Below are positions 46,213 to 55,545 of a stretch of DNA of 64,000 bases, in pieces (within the stretch, counting starts at the first letter, position 1; the number at the start of each line of letters is the position of its first letter). A program made the translations under genes and the position numbers. Below the pieces are notes generated by a model that was not told the origin of the DNA, did no database searches, and saw only the letters and a program-made list of their open reading frames with translations. The DNA comes from Sphingomonas sp. ID1715. GTDB lineage: Bacteria; Pseudomonadota; Alphaproteobacteria; Sphingomonadales; Sphingomonadaceae. The DNA lies in assembly GCF_013044515.1 (NCBI RefSeq), contig NZ_JABEPR010000003.1, forward strand, positions 124,001 through 188,000, read 5' to 3'.

Positions 46213-46780
46213 GCGGATAGCCTGCCGAGAGGAGCAGCGCGCGCGTCTCGAACAACGGCAGGCCGACGACTCCGGAATGGTTGCCGGAGAGGAAGCGGAC
46301 AAAGGCTTCCGCGCGGCCCTGGATGGCGTAGCCGCCGGCCTTGCCCTGCCACTCGGCGCTGGCGAGATAGGCGGCGATCTCTCCCGCGGTCAGGCGCTTG
46401 AAGGTGACGATGCTGGTCGAGAGGCGGTGGCGTGCCGTGCCCGTCGCATCGATAAGGGAAACGGCGCTGTGCACGCGGTGGCGGCGGCCGGAGAGCAGCT
46501 CGAGACAGCGGCGGGCGGTCGCCTCGTCCTCGGCCTTGGGCAGGATCCGGCGTCCGGCGGCGACCACGGTGTCAGCGGCCAGGGTGAGCGCGCCCGGCTC
46601 GGCCACCGCCCGCGCCTTTTCCGCCGCGAGCCGCTGCGCGTGCGGGCCGGGCAACTCGCCCTTCTCGGGTGCCTCGTCGATATCGGCCGGGCGGACCATG
46701 TCCGGAACCACACCGATCCGCGCCAGCAGGTCGAGCCGACGGGGGCTGGCGGAAGCGAGGATGAGTTGGGGGCGGGTCAC
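46205..46780 (-). CDS. maf: Maf-family nucleotide pyrophosphatase
   Basis: 191 residues. Begins LILASASPRRLDLLARIG (the conserved SxSPRR), has ADTVV (near 70) and ends with a GVVGLPLFE motif. Maf proteins hydrolyse (d)NTPs such as dTTP, UTP or modified nucleotides and affect septation. It follows infA by 16 bases and overlaps the RNase E/G-like gene. Confidence 0.92.
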   Translation of the reverse strand: MTRPQLILASASPRRLDLLARIGVVPDMVRPADIDEAPEKGELPGPHAQRLAAEKARAVAEPGALTLAADTVVAAGRRILPKAEDEATARRCLELLSGRRHRVHSAVSLIDATGTARHRLSTSIVTFKRLTAGEIAAYLASAEWQGKAGGYAIQGRAEAFVRFLSGNHSGVVGLPLFETRALLLSAGYPLG

Positions 46781-46796
46781 CGTCCGTGACCGGCCG

Positions 46797-47015
46797 TCAC
46801 TTGAACCGGTAGGTGATCCGGCCCTTGGTCAGGTCATAGGGCGTGAGCTCGACCAGCACTTCGTCGCCGACGAGCACGCGGATGCGATTCTTGCGCATCT
46901 TGCCCGCGGTGTGGCCGAGAATCTCATGGTCGTTCTCAAGGCGCACGCGGAACATGGCATTGGGCAGCAGTTCGACGACCTGCCCCCGCATTTCGAGCAA
47001 TTCTTCCTTAGCCAA
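46797..47015 (-). CDS. infA: Translation initiation factor IF-1
   Basis: 72 residues. S1/OB fold: [51 protein letters not shown], and [15 protein letters not shown] at the end. IF-1 binds the ribosomal A site during initiation. It is the first gene of infA-maf-RNase E/G-like, an order kept in alphaproteobacteria. The 269 bases upstream contain only the terminator at 47234-47265 and no gene. Confidence 0.97.
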   Translation of the reverse strand: MAKEELLEMRGQVVELLPNAMFRVRLENDHEILGHTAGKMRKNRIRVLVGDEVLVELTPYDLTKGRITYRFK

Positions 47016-47233
47016 GCAAAAGCCTTCGATTGAGGATCAAAAAAATCGCGCCGCCATAGCGAAGCGGCCGCGAAAAGGGAAGCGAGGCGGCCGACGAGGC
47101 GCCCGGATTCGAAATGAGCCTGCGCAGCGCCGTTTCAAGATACGCCGCCAGGTCTTTAGGCGAAAGATCATCGAAAACCGCTCTGGCTGAGAAGGTCGGG
47201 CGGAGCAGGATAGCTCTTCCGCCTCGCAATACA

Positions 47234-47265
47234 TGAAAGGCCCGGCTGGCAGAGCCAGCCGGGCC
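47234..47265 (-). terminator. Rho-independent terminator after the second PEP-CTERM gene
   Basis: A 12-base perfect stem GGCCCGGCTGGC/GCCAGCCGGGCC with a three-base loop, followed on the minus strand by TTTCAT. It lies 20 bases after the stop of the gene at 47285-47989. Confidence 0.75.
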
Positions 47266-47284
47266 TCCTTCTCCCTCGCTCGCT

Positions 47285-47989
47285 TCAGGCGGCCAGCGCG
47301 ACGAGCGTGCGCCGGCGGAGCGCAGCACCTGCGAGCCCGAAGCCGGCGATCATCAGTGCCCAGGACGCGGGTTCCGGCACGGCCGCGTTGACGTCGAGCC
47401 GGAGATTGTCGACGACGGGCCCGACATTGTCGCCGCTGTCGGTGCCCAAGGTGAAGCGCAGCGTCCCCGCATTGCCGGCGGTGAAGAAGATTGATTTGGT
47501 CGAAAACGGATCGGTCGCATCGATCTGCGTGCTGGTCGTGACGCCGGTGGTGGTCACGTTGGCGAAGGCGATGACGTCGGTGCCGCTGAAGTTGTAGCCG
47601 TAGTTGATCATCGTCACGCTGTCGCCGAAACTGAAACCCGCCTTGAACGGGTCGCTGGCCCCGCCGCGCTGGTTGCCGCTGATGTCGAAGGTAAACCGCA
47701 CCATGTCGCCTGCGTTGAAGCTGAAGCTGGTGCTGGTCAGCAGGGTGCCCGGACCCGAGGTGCCGTCAAGATCGACGCAGCTGCCCGAGCCGCCGGCGCA
47801 GACAATGCCGAAATCGCCGCTCTTCACCAGATCGACCTGGCCGTTGACGTTGAAGTTGGCGAAGCCGCTGTAGTTCAGCGCGGTGGCGCCGCCATTCTCG
47901 GCGTCGAAATTGTCGGAAAAGACCGTGGTGGCGTATGCCGGAGCCGAACCGATGAGCATCAGCCCGACGGCGAGAACATGTCCCTTCAT
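47285..47989 (-). CDS. PEPxxWA-CTERM sorting-domain exported protein (second)
   Basis: 234 residues from the ATG at 47989 (AGGGGG upstream). Signal peptide about 1-20 (PAYA), a beta-rich region with an acidic DNFDAENGG start, a Cys pair (VCAGGSGSCVDLDG) and a C-terminal tail VPEPASWALMIAGFG then an Arg-rich end. The tail is nearly identical to that of the gene at 8005-8685. It should be anchored or released at the surface by exosortase. The domain may bind a carbohydrate, which is unproven. Confidence 0.85.
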   Translation of the reverse strand: MKGHVLAVGLMLIGSAPAYATTVFSDNFDAENGGATALNYSGFANFNVNGQVDLVKSGDFGIVCAGGSGSCVDLDGTSGPGTLLTSTSFSFNAGDMVRFTFDISGNQRGGASDPFKAGFSFGDSVTMINYGYNFSGTDVIAFANVTTTGVTTSTQIDATDPFSTKSIFFTAGNAGTLRFTLGTDSGDNVGPVVDNLRLDVNAAVPEPASWALMIAGFGLAGAALRRRTLVALAA

Positions 47990-48100
47990 AACGAAACCCC
48001 CTGTTGGCCGCGAGTCGCAGACAACAGAGGGTCTCATTAACCACTTGCGGGGACAAGCCCCGAGGACAATCCCAGAACGGGACAGCCCTCGCTTGCGTGG

Positions 48101-50281
48101 TCAGCCGCCGGCGGCCTGGCTGGCCAGGGCCGCGAGCAGCAGCAGCGCGACGATGTTGGTGATCTTGATCATCGGGTTCACGGCCGGCCCGGCCGTGTCC
48201 TTGTACGGATCGCCGACGGTGTCGCCGGTCACCGCGGCCTTGTGCGCCTCGGAGCCCTTGCCACCGTAATTGCCGTCTTCGATATACTTTTTGGCATTGT
48301 CCCAGGCGCCGCCGCCCGAAGTCATCGAGATGGCGACGAACAGGCCGGAGACGATCACGCCGAGCAGCAAGGCGCCAAGCGCGGCGAAGCCGTTCTCGCG
48401 TCCCGCCACGGCGCTGATCACGAAATAGACGAGGATCGGCGCGAGCACCGGCAACAGGCTCGGCACGATCATCTCCTTGATCGCGGCGCGGGTGACCAGA
48501 TCGACCGTGCGGGCATAGTTCGGACGGCTGGTGCCTTCCATGATGCCCTTATTGTCCCGGAATTGGCCACGCACTTCCTCGACCACGGCGCCGGCCGCGC
48601 GGCCGACCGCCGTCATGCCCATCGCGCCGAACAGATAGGGGAGCAGCGCCCCCAGCAGCAGGCCGACGATGACATAGGGGTTGGAGAGCGAGAAATTGAC
48701 GCCTTCAGAACCCAGATTAAGCTGCGCTCCGTAGAACTTCAGATCCTCGGTGAAGGTGCCGAACAACACCAGAGCAGCCAGGCCGGCCGAGCCGATGGCA
48801 TAGCCCTTGGTCACCGCCTTGGTGGTGTTGCCGACCGCATCGAGCGCATCGGTGCGGTTGCGGACCTCACCTTCTAGCCCCGCCATCTCGGCGATGCCGC
48901 CGGCATTGTCGGTGACCGGGCCATAGGCGTCGAGTGCCACGACCATGCCGGCCAGCGCCAGCATCGCGGTCGCCGCAAAGCCGATGCCGATCAGACCGGC
49001 CAGCTTGTAGGAGACGATGATGCCGACAACGATCACCAGCGTCGGCATCGCAGTCGATTCAAGGCTGACTGCCAGGCCCTGAATGACGTTGGTGCCGTGA
49101 CCGGTTTCCGACGCCCGTGCGATCGACTTGACTGGGCGGAAATTGGTGCCCGTGTAATATTCGGTAATCCACACGATCAGGCCGGTGACCGCGAGGCCGA
49201 CCAGCATGCACAGGAACAGGTCCATGCCCGAAAACGCCGCCGCGGTGCCTTCGAGCGCCGGCAAGGCGCCTGCGGTCTCGTCGGTGAGCGCCAGCGGGTC
49301 ACCGCCGAACACCCGGTCCATGCCACCCAGCGCATAATTGGTGGCCAGGTAGAGCAGCGGGATCGACAACAGGGCGGTCGTCCAGAAGCCCTTGTAGAGA
49401 GCGCCCATGATCGACTGCTTGCCGCTCAGGCGGACGAGATAGGTGCCGATGATCGACGAGATGATGCAAACGCCGCCGGCCAGCAGCGGCAGGCTCATCA
49501 GCCGCATCAGGTCGTCGCTGCCCACCTGGGTGAGCGTCACCGCCATCAGCACCATGGTGGCGCCCAGGGTGACAACATAGGTTTCGAACAGGTCGGCCGC
49601 CATGCCCGCGCAATCGCCGACATTGTCGCCGACATTGTCCGCGATCACGGCCGGGTTGCGGGGATCATCCTCCGGAATCCCTGCTTCGACCTTGCCGACC
49701 AGATCGGCGCCGACGTCCGCCGCCTTGGTGAAGATGCCGCCGCCCAGGCGCGCGAAGATCGAGATCAGCGAAGCGCCGAACGCCAGAGCCACCAGCGCAT
49801 CGACGACGACGCGGTCCTTCGGGGAATGGCCCTGCACATCGGTCAGGACGTAGAAGAAGCCGGCGATCGCGAGCAAGCCGAGGCCCGCGACGAGCATGCC
49901 GGTGATCGCGCCCGAACGGAAAGCGGTGGTGAGGCCGCCCTGCAGGCTGGTCCGCGCCGCCTCGGCCGTGCGCACGTTGGCGCGGACCGAGATGTTCATG
50001 CCGATATAGCCGGCCACGCCCGACAGCACCGCGCCGACGACGAAGCCGACCGCGGAAGTGAGACCGAGGAACACGCCGACCAGGATCGCGACGACGACGC
50101 CGACGATCGCGATGGTCGTGTACTGACGTCCCAGATAGGCCTTGGCACCTTCCTGAATGGCGCCCGCGATTTCCTGCATGCGCGGATTGCCCGCGGGTTG
50201 CGCGAGCACCTGGCGGCTCGTCACGATGCCATAGACCACGGCGAGAAGGCCGCAGAGAATGGCGATGAGCACAATGTTCAT
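48101..50281 (-). CDS. hppA: Membrane proton-pumping inorganic pyrophosphatase (K+-independent type)
   Basis: 726 residues from the ATG at 50281 with AAAGGACAGGC before it; the open frame extends upstream but without conserved sequence. About 16 membrane helices. Catalytic motifs DVGADLVGK and DNVGDNVGD are intact. [15 protein letters not shown] has Lys where K+-dependent enzymes have Ala, so the pump should not need potassium. It couples pyrophosphate hydrolysis to proton transport. It is a single gene between a PEP-CTERM gene and a hypothetical. Confidence 0.95.
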   Translation of the reverse strand: MNIVLIAILCGLLAVVYGIVTSRQVLAQPAGNPRMQEIAGAIQEGAKAYLGRQYTTIAIVGVVVAILVGVFLGLTSAVGFVVGAVLSGVAGYIGMNISVRANVRTAEAARTSLQGGLTTAFRSGAITGMLVAGLGLLAIAGFFYVLTDVQGHSPKDRVVVDALVALAFGASLISIFARLGGGIFTKAADVGADLVGKVEAGIPEDDPRNPAVIADNVGDNVGDCAGMAADLFETYVVTLGATMVLMAVTLTQVGSDDLMRLMSLPLLAGGVCIISSIIGTYLVRLSGKQSIMGALYKGFWTTALLSIPLLYLATNYALGGMDRVFGGDPLALTDETAGALPALEGTAAAFSGMDLFLCMLVGLAVTGLIVWITEYYTGTNFRPVKSIARASETGHGTNVIQGLAVSLESTAMPTLVIVVGIIVSYKLAGLIGIGFAATAMLALAGMVVALDAYGPVTDNAGGIAEMAGLEGEVRNRTDALDAVGNTTKAVTKGYAIGSAGLAALVLFGTFTEDLKFYGAQLNLGSEGVNFSLSNPYVIVGLLLGALLPYLFGAMGMTAVGRAAGAVVEEVRGQFRDNKGIMEGTSRPNYARTVDLVTRAAIKEMIVPSLLPVLAPILVYFVISAVAGRENGFAALGALLLGVIVSGLFVAISMTSGGGAWDNAKKYIEDGNYGGKGSEAHKAAVTGDTVGDPYKDTAGPAVNPMIKITNIVALLLLAALASQAAGG

Positions 50282-50459
50282 GCCTGTCCTTTCCCCTTGA
50301 AAGATCGCGGCTCTCTTGTCCCCGGCCGCTCGATAATGGTGCCGGGGTATAGAGGGGGGATTCCTGAACGGGCAAGCACAAAGCCGCGGCGGTCGCGGAG
50401 AGCGGCAGCTTCGTCGACGCGGGGTTGCAGGAGCGTGGACCGGGGCGCAGGCCTGATCG

Positions 50460-50849
50460 ATGGTTCGCAGCGCAAAGCCTTGTCGCGACATGCCTTTTCT
50501 GCACGCGACCTTCTCGGCCGACAGCTGGATCCAGCATCTGTGTCCGGAACTGCAGGTGGCGCTGCTCGCGATGATGACGGCCGAGCCGCTGCGGGTGGCG
50601 GAACTGGGCGAAGAGAATGTGAAGGATCCGGGGCTCGTCGCCATCCTAGACCGCATGCCCTCGGAGCGTGCGCGCGCCGCCGCACGGCGGGCGACGAGCA
50701 GCTATCGGCTGAACCATCTGGATGACGGGATCGGCTGCCCCGTTCACCACCAGCGGATCGATTGGACCGCTGCCTGGCTCGAACGGCACCGGAATGACGT
50801 GCCCAGTCTGCGCGACCGACTGCGGGCGCTCGTCGGCCGGGTTCACTGA
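50460..50849 (+). CDS. Hypothetical protein
   Basis: 129 residues from ATG 50460; ATG 50490 is an alternative and neither has a good Shine-Dalgarno. Not recognised. The sequence is helical and charged, with two Cys residues ([18 protein letters not shown]) and a C-terminal acidic/basic helix. It ends three bases before the start of the next gene and is probably co-transcribed with it. Annotated mainly for lack of a better ORF in either strand and for its position. Confidence 0.5.
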   Translation: MVRSAKPCRDMPFLHATFSADSWIQHLCPELQVALLAMMTAEPLRVAELGEENVKDPGLVAILDRMPSERARAAARRATSSYRLNHLDDGIGCPVHHQRIDWTAAWLERHRNDVPSLRDRLRALVGRVH

Positions 50850-50852
50850 CAG

Positions 50853-51134
50853 ATGCACCATATCGACGTGGCGATCGGGATCGTGTTCGGCGCGAGCCTG
50901 GTTCTCAATCTGGCGCTGACCGGATGGGCACGGATCGGCATGGCAAAGACGCTGATCCTGGTGCTGATCGGCTGGATCGTCTTCCTCTCGCTGCTCGCCC
51001 TCTGGGACGGCAACTTCACGGTCGAACTCGTCACGTTCGAGATGATCTTCGTCGTGGCGGGGTTCGTTCCGGCGATGCCCGCCGTGCTGATCGGCCGCTG
51101 GATCGGCCGGCGGCGTCAGGCTGCGACCAGATAG
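50853..51134 (+). CDS. Small membrane protein of unknown function
   Basis: 93 residues with three hydrophobic helices (about 5-22, 30-50, 62-85) and a basic C-terminus (RWIGRRRQAATR). No family was recognised. Its last 19 bases overlap the tail of the convergent gene at 51116-51487. It follows the 50460-50849 gene closely. Confidence 0.6.
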   Translation: MHHIDVAIGIVFGASLVLNLALTGWARIGMAKTLILVLIGWIVFLSLLALWDGNFTVELVTFEMIFVVAGFVPAMPAVLIGRWIGRRRQAATR

Positions 51135-51487
51135 GGTGGCCCGGCGCGGCTGGGCGTGCCCTGCCATTCGTCGGGCCAGAACTCGACAACGTCCGGCCTC
51201 AGTACGACGGTGAAGCGGGAGAGCGAGGGAAAGCGCCAAGCCTCTGCGTCGTCCAGCCAGACCCGGTGCTTGCGGCGATCCCGCCTCAAGGCGGTCAGGA
51301 CATAGCCGCGGTAGCTGTCGAAATCGGGCCAGACGAGCCGGTCATGATCGCCCGGCTCCGCCAGACGATCGCGGAGATCGGCGACGGTCACCCCGGCGTC
51401 GAATGTGTAGAGGTGCCGGATTGGACGATCGTCGCTGGCAAGCGCGGCGATCACGCGGCGGCGGGGACCGAAGATCCACCAGCTCAA
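51116..51487 (-). CDS. Hypothetical protein coupled to thiL
   Basis: 123 residues from a TTG that overlaps the thiL stop. Not recognised. It begins SWWIFGPRRRVIAAL, is rich in Arg, Asp and aromatic residues, and has a WPDFDSYRGYVL stretch in the middle. The open frame continues upstream into thiL but only as a shadow. The overlap with thiL implies coupled translation. Function unknown. Confidence 0.5.
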   Translation of the reverse strand: MSWWIFGPRRRVIAALASDDRPIRHLYTFDAGVTVADLRDRLAEPGDHDRLVWPDFDSYRGYVLTALRRDRRKHRVWLDDAEAWRFPSLSRFTVVLRPDVVEFWPDEWQGTPSRAGPPYLVAA

Positions 51488-52341
51488 GCGCGATGTTCCC
51501 AGCCGAGCGTCGCGGGGAGCGGGATCTCTGCACCGGCACGCAGGAGCGTGAGCCCAGCGCCAGTGTCGAAGCGGCCGATGCGAGAGGCGGGCACCGGCAG
51601 GAGTCGGTCGGAGGGGGCGGCGAAGAGAAGCTCGTAATCGTCCCCCGCGGTGACGGCGGCGAGCGGGTCGCCGACGGTCGGCACCGCGTCGAGGTCGATC
51701 GAGAGGGCGAGGCCGCTCGCCTCCGCCATTCGCGCTGCATCGATCAGCAGGCCGTCGGACACGTCCATCATGGCGTGGACCAGAGGCGCGAGGATGCGAC
51801 CCTCTGCGAGACGCGGTTGCGGGCGGCGATACGCTTCGATCTCCGGTCCGTCGTGGCCGGCCTTCAGAAGCGCAAGGCCGATGCCGGCGCGGCCGATCGT
51901 ACCGGTGACCCAGAGGGCGTCGCCCGCCCGCGCGCCCGCGCGGGACGGGGGGGTCGCGGTGCGGCCAATGGCCGTCAGGCCGAAGCTGCGTGGCCCGTTC
52001 GCCTTGACGGTGTCGCCGCCCAGCAATGGCATGGCAAAAGCCGCGAGCACCTCTTCGAGGCCATGGACGAAAGCGCGATTCCAATCGGACGTGCCGAGCG
52101 TGTAGCCGAGCAGGCAGCCGACCGGCTCCGCGCCCTTGGCGGCAAGGTCGGACAGGTTCACCGCGACGAGCTTCCAGGCGACATCCTGCGGCGGATCGTC
52201 GTGTAGAAAATGAACGCCCTCCACGATCATGTCGTGCGTGAGGACGAGATCACCGAGCACCGCGGCATCGTCGCACAGACTGCGCGCACCGGGCTCGCGC
52301 GCGAGGGTGCGCAGGGCAGCGATGAACTCGGCTTCGGTCAT
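51484..52341 (-). CDS. thiL: Thiamine-monophosphate kinase
   Basis: 285 residues. AIRS/PurM-like fold: EAEFIAALRTLAREP, LCDDAAVL (metal ligand), LTHDMIVEGVHFL, VNLSDLAAKGAEPVG and a late GDDYELLFAA (metal/ATP site). ThiL phosphorylates thiamine phosphate to thiamine pyrophosphate. The start is 24 bases from the immunity gene's stop. Nothing else of thiamine synthesis is in the window. Confidence 0.95.
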   Translation of the reverse strand: MTEAEFIAALRTLAREPGARSLCDDAAVLGDLVLTHDMIVEGVHFLHDDPPQDVAWKLVAVNLSDLAAKGAEPVGCLLGYTLGTSDWNRAFVHGLEEVLAAFAMPLLGGDTVKANGPRSFGLTAIGRTATPPSRAGARAGDALWVTGTIGRAGIGLALLKAGHDGPEIEAYRRPQPRLAEGRILAPLVHAMMDVSDGLLIDAARMAEASGLALSIDLDAVPTVGDPLAAVTAGDDYELLFAAPSDRLLPVPASRIGRFDTGAGLTLLRAGAEIPLPATLGWEHRA

Positions 52342-52365
52342 GCCGAGAGGCGCGCAGGCGCCCGC

Positions 52366-52773
52366 TCAGTCGTCGGACCAGGGCTCGGCGCCGCGGAGCG
52401 GGGGATAATGGATCGGCTTGTCCCCGAAGAAGCGCCGCACGATCGGCTCCCGCCGCTCACCCTCATCCTCCGCTTCGTTCCAGCCTTCGCCATAGTCGAA
52501 CTCCGCTTTGAAGCGTCCGTCCGACACGAACAAGATCATGCCTCGCCACTTCTTGTCGGCAGGCGTGGCATTCCAGAGTTCCATAACGTCTGTAAGCACG
52601 TCAGGATCGTCCGAGTCCTCGAACACGATCGCTTCCTCGGTTTGAACAAAGACAGACCCTCCGGCCCAATTGTCGCCCGCCTCGGCATAAAGAAGCACGT
52701 CACTTCTCTCACGCTCGCCGATATCCGCGAGCTTCTCCGCCAACGCTTCGATTTGTGGACCCAGATCAATCAC
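52366..52773 (-). CDS. YezG/DUF600-type immunity protein
   Basis: 135 residues from a GTG at 52773 behind CCAGGAGGCAAAC; the longer open frame (to 52980) carries no conserved sequence and shadows the toxin. It is acidic and has the DUF600 pattern DNWAGGSVFV, VFEDSDDP, KKWRGMILFVSDGRFKAEFDYGEGWN. DUF600 members (YezG in Bacillus) neutralise the nuclease domain of YeeF-type toxins, which is exactly the domain encoded just upstream. Its start overlaps the toxin stop by 8 bases, ensuring coupled synthesis. More A+T-rich than its neighbours. Confidence 0.82.
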   Translation of the reverse strand: MIDLGPQIEALAEKLADIGERERSDVLLYAEAGDNWAGGSVFVQTEEAIVFEDSDDPDVLTDVMELWNATPADKKWRGMILFVSDGRFKAEFDYGEGWNEAEDEGERREPIVRRFFGDKPIHYPPLRGAEPWSDD

Positions 52774-53743
52774 GTTTGCCTCCTGGTGCGTTGCCGAAGA
52801 CCCTCTTTTCGGGGCGGCCTGAGCTGGTCCAGGCAACCAGCAAACGATGAGGCCGGCGACTATCGGCCTGATACTGTACTCGAATGCGAACCCGAACATC
52901 TTTGCCCCTCCTCTGTTCGGCCGACCATGTGTCTTCCAGCGCGCGATAAGCTCCGCGGTTGAAGTTCGCATTTTGCGCAAAGTGATTGTACGTCGCCTTC
53001 GGCCCGCCGAACCTCACCGCGATGAGATGACCCCCGTCATCATCCTCTCTGCGATCGGGCTGGCCGGCATTGCCCTGCATCCGGGCCGAGCGAGTGCTCG
53101 GTTCACGTCTCAGTTCACCGTCGACTCTCCGCGTGCGACCAAGTTCGTCGAGGCTGAAGTAATAGCCATTGTCGGCGAAGGTAACCCAGCCCTGATGTTC
53201 TTTCGACTTTGCGGGGATGGTGAGCTGCTGTCCCGCGAGAATATGGTCGGCGTCGACGATGCGATTGCTTTTTTGCAGCTGCTGTGCCGTAATCTTGTAC
53301 CGCTGTCCGATGCTGGAGAGGCTCTCGCCTTTCATTACGCGGATTATGAACTGTCCGGATGCACGCGGTGTTGGCGGCGCTGGACTTCTTGCAGCTGGCG
53401 GGCCGTCCCGGCGGATCGAGGCCGACCTAGCCGTCGGCTTAGGGTCCGGCCACCAGTCGCCGCTCGCACCTCCTCCTCCGAAGCTTCCGCCGCCTCCGCC
53501 CGTGAAGCCTCCACCTTGCCATTTCGTACGAGAATTGGATCTCAACGGCCGCGACATCGCCAATTTCGTGTCGGAACCACTGCTCCCAGGTGGGAAGTAG
53601 CGCCCTCCGCCGACTTGCGTGAACCGGCCATCATCAGGATCGTGCCAACCATTGAACTTATATTCGACGGGCCCAGCCGGTACGCGCCCGGTGCGCAGCC
53701 ACGTTCCGAACGACGCCAAGCTCAGTTGCCGCGCTCCATCCAT
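52766..53743 (-). CDS. LysM-nuclease toxin (DNA/RNA non-specific endonuclease, YeeF-type C-terminus)
   Basis: 325 residues with no signal peptide. Order: N-terminal conserved block with FGTWLRTGR and FNGWHDPDDGRFTQVGGG (about 12-53, reminiscent of the Rhs-core DPxxGRF word), Gly/Pro-rich linker (75-130), LysM domain (about 131-181, FIIRVMKGESLSSIG), spacer, and a C-terminal nuclease (about 195-325) with DDDGGHLIAVRFGGP (catalytic His), NHFAQNANFNRGAYRALEDTW. These match the Endonuclea_NS type toxin tip paired with YezG. Acts presumably on foreign or sibling DNA/RNA after delivery; how it is delivered is unknown. Confidence 0.82.
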   Translation of the reverse strand: MDGARQLSLASFGTWLRTGRVPAGPVEYKFNGWHDPDDGRFTQVGGGRYFPPGSSGSDTKLAMSRPLRSNSRTKWQGGGFTGGGGGSFGGGGASGDWWPDPKPTARSASIRRDGPPAARSPAPPTPRASGQFIIRVMKGESLSSIGQRYKITAQQLQKSNRIVDADHILAGQQLTIPAKSKEHQGWVTFADNGYYFSLDELGRTRRVDGELRREPSTRSARMQGNAGQPDRREDDDGGHLIAVRFGGPKATYNHFAQNANFNRGAYRALEDTWSAEQRRGKDVRVRIRVQYQADSRRPHRLLVAWTSSGRPEKRVFGNAPGGKRD

Positions 53744-53848
53744 CGTCCACCCCCGCCTGAGTCGCGAGGAACATAGATCAAAAGTCGGAACATATCAAGA
53801 ACATTCACACGTTCCAGTTCCGATCGGGGGTCAGTCGTCCTCGTCCTC

Positions 53849-54829
53849 TTAACCGGCGAGGTCGAGCGCGCGGGCCTTGATCTGGCGGGTCATGCACCAG
53901 TGGATGAGCGCATCCTCGCGGCCATGGGTGACCCAGACTTCCTTTGGCGCGATTTCCTGGATGGTCTCGGTCAGCTCATGCCAGTCGGCGTGATCGGAGA
54001 TGATCAGCGGCAGCTCGACATTGCGCTGCACCGCGCGCTGGCGAATCCGCATCCAGCCCGACGCCATCGCCGTGATCGGGTCGGGCAGGCGGCGACTCCA
54101 GCGATCGTTGAGCGCGCCCGGCGGGGCCAGCACGACGTGGCCGGCGATCTCCGCCTTGGCGACGCCCGTTGCCGGTCGGAGCTCGCCCAAGGGCACGCCG
54201 TGTTCGGCATAAAGGTCGCAGAGGCGCTGCAGCGCGCCATGAATGTAGATCGGGTCGTCATGACCGCGCAGCCGCAGCTCGGTGATCACCCGCTGCGCCT
54301 TGCCGAGCGCATAGGCGCCGACCAGCACGCAGCGATCGGGATTGGCGTGGAGCGCCGCGAGCAATTTGTCGATCTCGTCGCCGGTATCCGGGTGGATGAA
54401 GACGGGCAGTCCGAAGGTCGCCTCGGTGATGAAGACGTCGCATTTCTGCGGCTCGAACGGCGGGCAGGTCGGATCGGAGCGACGCTTATAGTCGCCGGAC
54501 ACGACGATGCGCTCGCCGGCATGATCGAGCACGATCTGCGCCGAGCCGAGGACATGGCCGGCGGGCACGAAGCTCACCTCGACATCGCCCATGCGGATGC
54601 TTTCGCCATAGGCGACGGGGTTCGCCTGCTGGGCGCCATAGCGCGCGTCCATGATGGCGAGCGTCTCCGGCGTCGCCCATACCGCGCCATGGCCGCCACG
54701 GGCGTGATCGCTGTGGCCGTGGGTCACCAGCGCACGGGGCTTGGGCGTCGACGGGTCGATCCAGACATCGGCGGCCGGAATGTAGATGCCGTCCGGATAG
54801 GGTTCGATCCAGGCGCCGAGCGGCCTCAT
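53849..54829 (-). CDS. Ligase-associated DNA exonuclease (metallo-beta-lactamase/beta-CASP fold)
   Basis: 326 residues from the ATG at 54829, which overlaps the preceding stop (ATGA). HGHSDHARGG (near residue 38-47) is the HxHxDH metal site, VSGDYKRR and TEATFGLP the later motif parts, and LIISDHADW near 290. This is the mRNA-end-processing-like exonuclease found with a DNA ligase, a DEXH helicase and PdeM in a DNA-damage-response set; the helicase (55629) and PdeM (61703) are close by. Annotation of the set follows TIGR-type families by memory. Confidence 0.87.
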   Translation of the reverse strand: MRPLGAWIEPYPDGIYIPAADVWIDPSTPKPRALVTHGHSDHARGGHGAVWATPETLAIMDARYGAQQANPVAYGESIRMGDVEVSFVPAGHVLGSAQIVLDHAGERIVVSGDYKRRSDPTCPPFEPQKCDVFITEATFGLPVFIHPDTGDEIDKLLAALHANPDRCVLVGAYALGKAQRVITELRLRGHDDPIYIHGALQRLCDLYAEHGVPLGELRPATGVAKAEIAGHVVLAPPGALNDRWSRRLPDPITAMASGWMRIRQRAVQRNVELPLIISDHADWHELTETIQEIAPKEVWVTHGREDALIHWCMTRQIKARALDLAG

Positions 54830-55266
54830 TCCCTGTCGAGCGACATCGTCTCGGGCGGTGCCTGAGCGCGGCGGCCCGCCAGCCATCCGCCAAGCGTCGC
54901 CGCCGCCAGCTTGTCGGCATAGGCGGCGCCCATGATGGAGAAATTCAGCCGCTCCGCATTGCCAACCAGGAGCACGATGGCGAGATCGCAGAGGATGAAG
55001 ACGAGGCCGGTCAGGGCGCCGGTAACCAACGCCTCACGACCACGGAAGGGGCGCGCGGCAAGCCAGCCGGCGGCCAGCGCCACCAGCCCGCCGACGATCA
55101 GGTCGACATTGACCGAGCGCGCGATCGCCTCGCGTTGAAACTCGGCGGCGGCGTCGCGGGAGCTGGGCACGCCGACCAGGATCAGCAGCACGATGGCGCT
55201 CAGGACCGCCGAGAGGATCAACGCGAGGATGGCGAAGAGAATTGCGCGGGGCAGCGGTCTGGTCAT
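54826..55266 (-). CDS. Hypothetical membrane protein before the exonuclease
   Basis: 146 residues from the ATG at 55266. Four membrane helices (about 8-33, 53-70, 76-98, 110-130) and no recognised family; the pattern VNVDLIVGGLVALAAGWLAARPFRG resembles small Ala-rich membrane proteins found beside other membrane genes. It is translationally coupled to the exonuclease (ATGA). Its role in the repair set is unproven. Confidence 0.65.
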   Translation of the reverse strand: MTRPLPRAILFAILALILSAVLSAIVLLILVGVPSSRDAAAEFQREAIARSVNVDLIVGGLVALAAGWLAARPFRGREALVTGALTGLVFILCDLAIVLLVGNAERLNFSIMGAAYADKLAAATLGGWLAGRRAQAPPETMSLDRE

Positions 55267-55347
55267 GGCGTCACCGCTAGCGCAACCCGTTTGGATCGCA
55301 AACCGTTCCGCTTCGTTGACGAGTCGACTAGAGCCAAGGAGTGAGTT

Positions 55348-55539
55348 GTGGGCACCGCATGGATCCTGTTTCTGGGGCTGGGCACCATCGCGCTGGGGCT
55401 GATCCTGTTCTTCGCCATGCAGCGCAATCGCAAGCATGAGAGCCCCGCCGAACTGGCCCGCACCGATGCCGGCACGCGCGACATCTATGCGCAGGAAGAC
55501 GCCGCCGAGCACACGCGGGACGACGGCGTGCAGCGTTGA
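55348..55539 (+). CDS. Small single-helix membrane protein
   Basis: 63 residues from a GTG with AAGGAG at ideal spacing. One N-terminal helix (about 4-24) is followed by a charged tail (QRNRKHESPAELARTDAG). No family recognised. It lies between two divergent units and just before the palindrome and helicase start. The good Shine-Dalgarno and clean reading frame support it. Confidence 0.6.
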   Translation: MGTAWILFLGLGTIALGLILFFAMQRNRKHESPAELARTDAGTRDIYAQEDAAEHTRDDGVQR

Positions 55540-55545
55540 CGCGTT

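Noticed and set aside
49097-50725. 542-codon open frame on the plus strand
   Set aside because: It is antisense to hppA and overlaps its N-terminus.
52774-52980. Longer start for the immunity gene
   Set aside because: It would overlap the toxin nuclease domain in another frame and has no Shine-Dalgarno.
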